Source: Diplolepis rosae | Lineage: Eukaryota; Arthropoda; Insecta; Hymenoptera; Diplolepididae | DNA: 64,000 bases | Assembly (NCBI GenBank): GCA_030998225.1 | Contig: JAPYXD010000701.1 | Coordinates: 13,066,501-13,130,500, forward strand | Reading direction: 5' to 3' | Shown: piece after piece, positions 58,572-64,000 of the stretch | How positions within the stretch are numbered: position 1 is the first letter of the stretch | Layout: each line of letters begins with the position of its first letter | Translations under genes and position numbers: made by a program | The notes under the pieces: model-generated | What the model saw: only the letters and a program-made list of their open reading frames with translations | Database searches by the model: none | Told to the model about the DNA's origin: nothing

Positions 58572-59516
58572 AACAGTGGATCCAGTATTGGCATGCTGGG
58601 AGGACATCAAGGACAAGAAGGACAAAACTCTGGTGACCTCGATCCAAGGAAGCAGGATATTAACGAAATACTTAAATCCATCATGAGTATTACGGATCAG
58701 AGTTTGGATGAAGCTCAAGCGAGAAAACACACTCTCAACTGCCATAGGATGAAACCAGCCTTGTTCTCTGTTCTGTGTGAAATAAAAGAGAAAACTGTGC
58801 TCTCTTTAAGGAATAATCAGGAGGAGGAACCATCTGATCCCCAGTTGATGAGGTTAGATAACATGCTAACTGCAGAAGGTGTAGCTCTTCCAGAAGAAGG
58901 TGCCTCAAACTTAGGATTTTCAAATGCAGGGCCTTCTGGACAACCTGACAATAGTATTGAGCATTCGGATTACCGTGCTAAGCTTGCTCAAATCAGGAAG
59001 ATCTACCATGAGCAGCTAGAAAAGTACGAACATGCATGCAATGAGTTCACGACTCATGTGATGAACTTGTTGAGGGAACAAAGTCGAACGAGGCCAATCA
59101 CGCCGAAGGAAATCGAAAGGATGGTTCAAATTATTGTCAAGAAATTTTCTAGCATCCAAATACAGTTGAAGCAGTCGACGTGTGAAGCTGTCATGATCCT
59201 CAGGAGTCGGTTTCTAGATGCCAGGCGCAAACGGCGTAACTTCAGTAAACAGGCATCAGAAATTCTGAATGAATACTTTTATTCACACTTGAGTAATCCA
59301 TATCCTAGTGAAGAAGCAAAGGAAGAACTTGCACGTAAGTGCGAAATCACTGTCAGTCAGGTGTCCAATTGGTTCGGAAATAAACGAATAAGGTATAAGA
59401 AGAATATAGGAAAGGCGCAAGAGGAAGCAAACATGTATGCGGCTAAAAAAGCATCAGAAGCATCGCCATACAGTATGGGAGGTGGTATCCAGAGCATCCA
59501 TCACGTGCGACGCTGA
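58572..59516 (+). CDS. exd-like: Extradenticle/PBX-class TALE homeodomain protein
   Basis: PBC-class proteins are nuclear transcription cofactors that bind DNA together with Hox proteins. From Met at 58593 there are 307 codons; seven more (NSGSSIG) are open back to an acceptor AG at 58570-58571. By residue from that Met: PBC-A about 20-100 ([20 protein letters not shown]), PBC-B about 122-205 ([38 protein letters not shown]), TALE homeodomain about 210-272 with the three-residue loop (SNPYPSEE) and recognition helix [11 protein letters not shown] (Asn 263). Changes at sites normally constant include Glu for Gly at 251 (KCEIT), and [12 protein letters not shown] for IHKKFSSIQMQL. The tail ends [17 protein letters not shown], short of the usual exd C-terminus. 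All domains lie in one exon, so a retrocopy or a diverged paralogue is possible. The reading frame is intact. Confidence 0.92.
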   Translation, partial: NSGSSIGMLGGHQGQEGQNSGDLDPRKQDINEILKSIMSITDQSLDEAQARKHTLNCHRMKPALFSVLCEIKEKTVLSLRNNQEEEPSDPQLMRLDNMLTAEGVALPEEGASNLGFSNAGPSGQPDNSIEHSDYRAKLAQIRKIYHEQLEKYEHACNEFTTHVMNLLREQSRTRPITPKEIERMVQIIVKKFSSIQIQLKQSTCEAVMILRSRFLDARRKRRNFSKQASEILNEYFYSHLSNPYPSEEAKEELARKCEITVSQVSNWFGNKRIRYKKNIGKAQEEANMYAAKKASEASPYSMGGGIQSIHHVRR

Positions 59517-59886
59517 AACGCCAGTTGGTAAACTTTATTATAAGATTATTTGAAAATGAAGGAGAATTATTTTAGGATAGAGGGTTTTAAACGTTTTTAT
59601 TTTCTGTTTTCAGGTGCCTATTCTAATCAAGGAATAATGTGTCTGTTTTAGATGAACTAAAAGATATGCACGAGCAAGGACCTGCGCCTTTTTTCTGTAT
59701 GGTTTTATTATACGTAGGTTCTGTTGGCAGAAAAGTAACGTTGTAAATTTTGTTGAAAAATTTTTCTGTTGGGTGTGGAAGGATGGAAACTATAGATAGT
59801 TATATCATTTTTGTGTAAAGCAATGCCATTGAAAAACGTGATATTGAGTTGAAAATTTGTGGAATTCAATAAAAGCACTGAATAAA
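59517..59886 (+). terminator. 3' UTR and polyadenylation signals of the PBX gene
   Basis: Two AATAAA hexamers lie at 59868-59873 and 59881-59886, about 360 nt after the stop codon. No poly-A tract of the kind expected at the end of a recent retrocopy follows, only a short A run near 59920. Confidence 0.6.
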
Positions 59887-60086
59887 GTTTGTATGATCCT
59901 AAATGTTTATAATTATTAAAAAAGTAATTCGAAAATATTCTTTTATAATTAGATGGTTGAGTTTGAAATTTTTGCCATTGCTTAGATTATCGGAGGATCA
60001 TTAGCCGCGTATCAGATAGGATACGTTGCTGACACGTGTCCTTGTAGACAATTTCAAACTCTTATATTACATTAATGCAAATTGAA
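59887..60086. other. Short intergenic stretch
   Basis: Nothing recognised. Confidence 0.35.
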
Positions 60087-60256
60087 TTCAAATTTAAAAA
60101 ATTTGAAATCTTTCTGTGGAAAAAGAGACGCTTCAGACTGTCCCGGGGTTCGAGCCCAGGTTTTTCGATTGCCGGTCGATTGCTAATTATTTGAATTCTT
60201 TGATAACTTGAAGAATTTGAAATCTTTCTGTAGAAAGAGAGACGTCTTCGTCTGTG
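60087..60256 (-). repeat. tRNA-like SINE fragments, copies 3 and 4
   Basis: TTTCTGTGGAAAAAGAGACG, GGGGTTCGAGCCCAGG and TTTTTCGATTGCCGGTCGAT match 27729-27862. A second, partial copy (GAAATCTTTCTGTAGAAAG) follows at 60197-60256 without the T-arm. Confidence 0.5.
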
Positions 60257-60569
60257 CTAAAATTGGCAAAAATTTCGGACTTAACTATCTAATTTAAAAT
60301 TTGTTCATAATTATAAACATTTCTGAGTGGACAGGTCTTTATTGGTGCCTTTCATTTAATCTTTTGTAATTCAGAATTGTTCTACTTCATAATTTTTTCA
60401 ATTTTGTATTAATAGAATTGTTTTTCATTAAAAGGACATGAAGATACTCGTATATGAAAGTTTAGAGATATATGAAGATATAACATATGGGTCATTCCAT
60501 ATTAGATTGACAGTCCATGTCACAGATTTGAACAAGATAATTTTTTCAGTTCTTTATCAACAATGAATA

Positions 60570-61856
60570 CCAGGGGTGTTAGTTGGAATTTGCCGGTTTT
60601 ACTCATAGATGTCGCTAGAGATATGTATACATTTCTATGATTTGGCATCTATGTCATATTTTTCTATGGACAATAACCTTCAAAAATACACAATTACATT
60701 CTGCCAAAATAATAGCATCATAGTTGTTTACCTCAGTGAATATGTCGAGTTTCGTTCCAAGTAAATCGCATTTGCGGCATTCGTTGCTTTTCTTATTTCA
60801 TCAAAAGAAAAAAGCAGTTGAAGCTCATCAATTGCTGGTAGAAACTTATGGTGAAAATGCTTCAGTGATTAGAACATGTGAGACATGGTTTCGTCAATTT
60901 AAAAGTGGAGATTTCGATTTAACAGACAATGAACATCCGGGTGCAGCGAAAAAGTTCGAAGTCGAGGAATTGCAGGCGTTATTGGATGAAGACCCAACTC
61001 AATCGCAACAACAATTGGCACAAACACTAAATGTGACCCGAGGAGCAATTTGCCACCGTTTAAAAGCCATGGGAAAAATCCAAAAGTATGGAAAATGGCT
61101 ACCACACCAACTGTACGATAGACAAATGGAAAATCGAAAAAATATTTGTCAAATGCTGCTTCAACGGTTCGAAAGGAAATCTTTTCTGCATCGAATTTTC
61201 ACGGTGGACGAAAAATGGATTTATTAAGAGAATCCGAAGCGGAAAAAATCATGGCTTTCACCTGGTGAGGTCGGCCCATCGAATCCAAGGCCAAATCCCT
61301 TTGGCCGTAAGACAATGCTCTGTGTTTGGTGGGACCAGTGTGGTGTGGTGTACTTCGAGTTATTAAAACCTGGTGAGACGGTGAATACGGATCGCTACCG
61401 ACAACAAGTTATCAATTTGAATCATGCGTTGATCGAAAAACGGCCGGAATGGGCCCGAAGGCATGGCAAAGTTATCCTACAACATGACAACGCACCGTCT
61501 CGTACCGCTAAAGTGATGAAGAACACATTAAAAGCATTGAATTGGGAAATATTATCGCACCAGCCGTACTCTCCAGACCTCGCCCCGTCCGACTATCACC
61601 TTTTCGCATCGATGGGACACTCACTCGCAGAGCAGCGCTTCGCCACTTTTGAAGAAGTCGAAAAATGGCTCGTCGAATGGTTTGCCTTGAAAGAGAAAAA
61701 GTTTTTTTGGAATGGTATCCATGATTTGCCTGAAAGATGGGCAAAATGTGTAGAATCCAATGGTCAATACTTTTAATAAAAAATTTTTGAGATTCCCTTG
61801 AGAATTAAGTGTTTTCTTTATTGAAAAAACCGGCAAACTTCAACTAACACCCCTGG
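60570..61856 (+). mobile_element. Near-complete mauritiana-type mariner
   Basis: The ends CCAGGGGTGTTAGTTGG and the inverse CCAGGGGTGTTAGTTGA match, continuing into GCCGGTTTT. TA lies at 60568-60569 and 61857-61858. At 1287 bp it is full length for a mariner of the Mos1 class. It interrupts the left arm of the fold-back element. Confidence 0.9.
60742..61776 (+). pseudogene. Mariner transposase with a single premature stop
   Basis: The frame from MSSFVPSKSHLRHSLLFLFH (60742) to the TAA at 61774-61776 is 344 codons with no frameshift, and only codon 162 (TAA, 61225-61227) is wrong. It holds the paired helix-turn-helix region, the linker WLPHQL, and all three catalytic Asp at codons 156 (VDEKWI), 249 (LQHDNAPSR) and 284 (APSDYHLF). 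That is the D,D34D spacing and the same positions as in Mos1. An upstream in-frame Met at 60724 is less likely as the start. This is the best preserved transposon frame in the window. Confidence 0.93.
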
Positions 61857-62237
61857 TAGACACGTATTTTTTTGTTTTCGACATTGCAAGCGCACTTTAA
61901 AGTCTGTTTATCTTGAAAACAATAAAATTGTTCGCACGAAGAATTTTCAAAATTACGAAAATTAGGGTTTTGACTCTTCTTTACGGAGATTGTTGCGAAA
62001 AAATTGTTTAAATATTGTTTAACATACAAAAGTAAAGAAATAAACGCAAAATCGTTTTTTCCAAATTTGGCCCCTTTCGAAATTTTTTTTTTCGTGGATT
62101 TAGATTCGTTGAAGTTGAAGTCTGTAAAGAAGAGTCAAAACCCTAATTTTTGTAATTTGCAAAATTTTGCGTCCGAACAATTGTTTTCAAGATAAACAGG
62201 CTTCAAAGTGCGCTTGCTATGTCAAAATTATAATTTT

Positions 62238-62377
62238 CATAGCGCCTCTTTTGAAAATCCGAATTTCGGTACCTGTAGAGCGGGTTGAAACTACGATTTT
62301 CAACCCTAGGGTTGAAAGGCGCTGTTTCAACCCGCTCCACAGTTACAGCCAATCAGATTCTCAAAAGAGTTGCTATG
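62238..62377. mobile_element. Small hairpin MITE in the fold-back arm
   Basis: The ends CATAGCGCCTCTTTTGAAAA and (inverted) CATAGCAACTCTTTTGAGAA match; inner arms GAGCGGGTTGAAAC / GTTTCAACCCGCTC pair exactly. The core CAACCCTAGGGTTG is palindromic. Confidence 0.65.
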
Positions 62378-62380
62378 AAA

Positions 62381-62513
62381 AATAGTATACATTACTCGAA
62401 ACAAAACGCAGCGAAAGCAATTCGTGTAATTGCAGCCCTCGTTTCACTCGGGCAGCAAACTTCACACTCCTTGCAATCGCTGTGTTTCGCCCCTTGTGAT
62501 GTAATATACTATT
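62381..62513. mobile_element. Short MITE of the AATAGTATATTAC family
   Basis: AATAGTATACATTAC and CGAAACAAAACGCAGCGA pair with TCGCTGTGTTTCGCC and GTAATATACTATT. 133 bp; relative of 56135-56551. Confidence 0.6.
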
Positions 62514-62672
62514 CTTAGAAAATTCGAAAAATCGTATACTTTCTAAAAAAAATTTTTTTGGCCAAACAAAAAAATACGTGTCTGTTTATTGTTGATAAAG
62601 AACCGAAAAAAAATTATGTTGTTCAAATCTGTGACATTGACTGTCAATCTAATATGGAATGACCCATATGTA

Positions 62673-63222
62673 TCAGGTGTGTAAATAAGTTTCCGCCGTT
62701 TGACAAAAGTTGGCGCCACCAGTAAGTTTTGATTGCAATTGGCAGATGCAAAACGTCACTGTCGTAAGGTTGGACATCTATTAACAACATAACCTTCAAA
62801 TATTAGTGAATTTTTATCAGTATAATATATGCTTTTGTGTGCGAAAAGCTCGAATTTTGAGCCGAATAACCGTCATTTGCGGAAACTTTTGATTAACTTC
62901 TTCAATTTGAAGAAATCTGCAGCTGAGGCGCTTCGATTGCTTGTAGAAACATATGGCGAGGCTGTCTTAAGTAAGAGAAGTTGTCGTGAGTGGTTTCAAA
63001 AGTTTAAGAACTGTGAATTTGACATTGAAGACAAAAAACGTAGCGGAAGGCCGGAAATGTACGAAGACGTGGAATTGGAAGCAATATTGGATCAAGTTTT
63101 GTGCCAAACGCAAAAAGAACTTGCACATGGATAATACTTCGAATAAAACATAAGGTTTCGTTCTTTCACTATAAATACCCAATTTTTTATCAAAAACGGC
63201 GAAAAGTTACTTGTACACCTGA
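62673..63222 (+). mobile_element. Internally deleted mariner, DNA-binding part kept
   Basis: The ends TCAGGTGTGTAAATAAG and (inverted) TCAGGTGTACAAGTAAC have TA outside (62671-62672 and 63223-63224). The frame from 62829 has 101 codons and covers the first helix-turn-helix region (FEPNNRHLRKLLINFFNLKK, WFQKFKNCEFDIEDKKRSG) up to CQTQKELA. A deletion then joins it to the last codons of the gene (YFE and stop, out of frame). The usual initiator Met appears lost (AGCTCGAATTTTG for ATG-type start). Confidence 0.85.
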
Positions 63223-63279
63223 TATTTTAATAATTTTTATTATATTTTGATTGAAAAGTTATTAAATTTAATATGAATA

Positions 63280-63884
63280 TATGGTTCTATAACTTAATTC
63301 GTGCGGTTTGCTAAGAGATGGCGTAACTTGATTATTATGCCATCGTTCCAATATTCCGAACATGCGTTTGAAAGCTACTGTCATTATGCGTCTTTTTCAG
63401 TATATGTCATTCATTTGAAGCGTAAACAACAATAATTTGTTTCACTCAAATATGTCGAGCTTTGTGCCTGAAAAAGTGTTTTTGCGGGGAGTTCTTCTTT
63501 ATTACTTTAATATGAAGAAAGCTGCTGCCGAAAGTCATCTTTTTTCGGTGGAAGTTTATGGTGAACATGCTCTAGCTGAGCGAATGAGCCAAAAGTGGTT
63601 TGCACGATTTAAAAATGGTGATTTTGGCTTGGAAGATGAAGAACGTCCTGGGAAGCCAAAAAAGTTTGAAGATGAAGAACTGGAAGCATTACTCGATGAA
63701 GATTGTTGCCAAACAGAAGAAGAGCTCGCAAAATCTTTGGGAGTCACTCAAGCAGCCATTTCAAAACGTTCAAAAGCAGCCGGATACATTCAAAAGCAAG
63801 GGAATTGGGTTCCACATAAACTCAAGCTGAGAGACATTGAAATTTTGAATAAAAAACCGCACGAATTAAGTTATAGATCCAATA
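63280..63884 (+). mobile_element. Second internally deleted mariner
   Basis: The ends TATGGTTCTATAACTTAATT and (inverted) TATTGGATCTATAACTTAAT, continuing into TCGTGCGGTTT, have TA outside. 605 bp. It carries the open frame described separately. Confidence 0.82.
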
Positions 63885-63910
63885 TAATTTCTAAATATTA
63901 TTTTAATTGA
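63452..63910 (+). CDS. Truncated mariner transposase, intact DNA-binding frame
   Basis: The frame opens MSSFVPEKVFLRGVLLYYFN at 63452 and runs 152 codons without interruption. It covers both helix-turn-helix regions (SQKWFARFKNGDFGLEDEER, LAKSLGVTQAAISKRSKAAG) and the linker motif WVPHKL. The catalytic half is deleted, and the frame continues through the right terminal repeat into flanking DNA. Since the DNA-binding and dimer-forming parts are complete, it could make a protein that binds terminal repeats without cutting; that is inference. An upstream in-frame Met at 63437 is also possible. Confidence 0.7.
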   Translation: MSSFVPEKVFLRGVLLYYFNMKKAAAESHLFSVEVYGEHALAERMSQKWFARFKNGDFGLEDEERPGKPKKFEDEELEALLDEDCCQTEEELAKSLGVTQAAISKRSKAAGYIQKQGNWVPHKLKLRDIEILNKKPHELSYRSNIISKYYFN

Positions 63911-64000
63911 AAATGGAAATGTGAACGGATCGATGTGAACGCATTTGTACAAATAAAACATAAATAATGACACGAAAATATGAATATGTTGTTAAAGCTA

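Larger units (their letters stand above)
60488..62666. mobile_element. Fold-back element hosting a mariner and two MITEs
   Basis: TGGGTCATTCCATATTAG and its inverse are the ends, with TA at 60486-60487 and 62667-62668. The left arm is 60488-60569 joined to 61857-61995 once the mariner is removed. The right arm is 62110-62228 joined to 62560-62666 once two MITEs are removed. Paired words include CAAGCGCACTTTAAAGTCTG and GGGTTTTGACTCTTCTTTAC. No transposase of its own. Confidence 0.75.

Noticed and set aside
1..64000. CRISPR array or bacterial operon
   Set aside because: Direct repeats are MITEs or tandem repeats without regular unique spacers, and the coding style is eukaryotic throughout.

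Overview
The window is AT-rich eukaryotic DNA (long A/T runs, GT-AG introns, no bacterial-style gene packing) that reads as an insect genome. The evidence is a PBX/Extradenticle-class homeobox gene, many mariner/Tc1 transposases of the kinds common in insects, an RTE-like LINE and tRNA-derived SINE pieces. A hymenopteran with a TE-rich genome is my best guess, but the sequence does not prove the order.

There is one convincing cellular gene. A 945-nt exon (58572-59516, +) encodes the PBC-A, PBC-B and TALE homeodomain regions of an Extradenticle/PBX protein, with a short unusual C-terminus and two AATAAA signals downstream. About 10.5 kb upstream, an ATG-initiated 44-codon exon (47981-48112) ends in a good splice donor and is in phase 0 with the PBX exon. 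Its peptide resembles the N-terminus of insect Ty3/gypsy Gag. If the two are spliced together, the product is a Gag-PBX chimera. The intervening stretch is filled with fold-back elements and tandem repeats.

Most of the rest is transposable elements, often nested, and TA, TTA or TTAA target duplications let the order of insertion be read. (i) 1.3-5.6 kb: a decayed mariner carrying a fold-back element, a second mariner, and a TTAA-flanked MITE that holds a deleted Tc-like element. (ii) 7.7-9.8 kb: three palindromic elements one inside another. (iii) 23.9-26.8 kb: a broken RTE-like LINE interrupted by a TTA-flanked MITE and by a mariner that contains a second mariner. (iv) 60.5-63.9 kb: a palindromic element carrying a 1287-bp mariner whose reading frame has a single stop, followed by two mariners that kept only the DNA-binding half of transposase. 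Between these lie about 20 MITE-like inverted-repeat elements, including four copies of a family built from the word ATCAGT.

Other weakly supported items are a possible gene start running off the left edge, a 43-codon reading frame at 16.4 kb, a possible exon at 30.2 kb, a 110-codon minus-strand frame at 12.8 kb, and two GC-rich islands (39.1-39.4 kb and 54.9-55.1 kb) that could be promoters or alternative first exons. Large parts (for example 16.6-20.2 kb and 13.2-15.2 kb) show nothing I can name.
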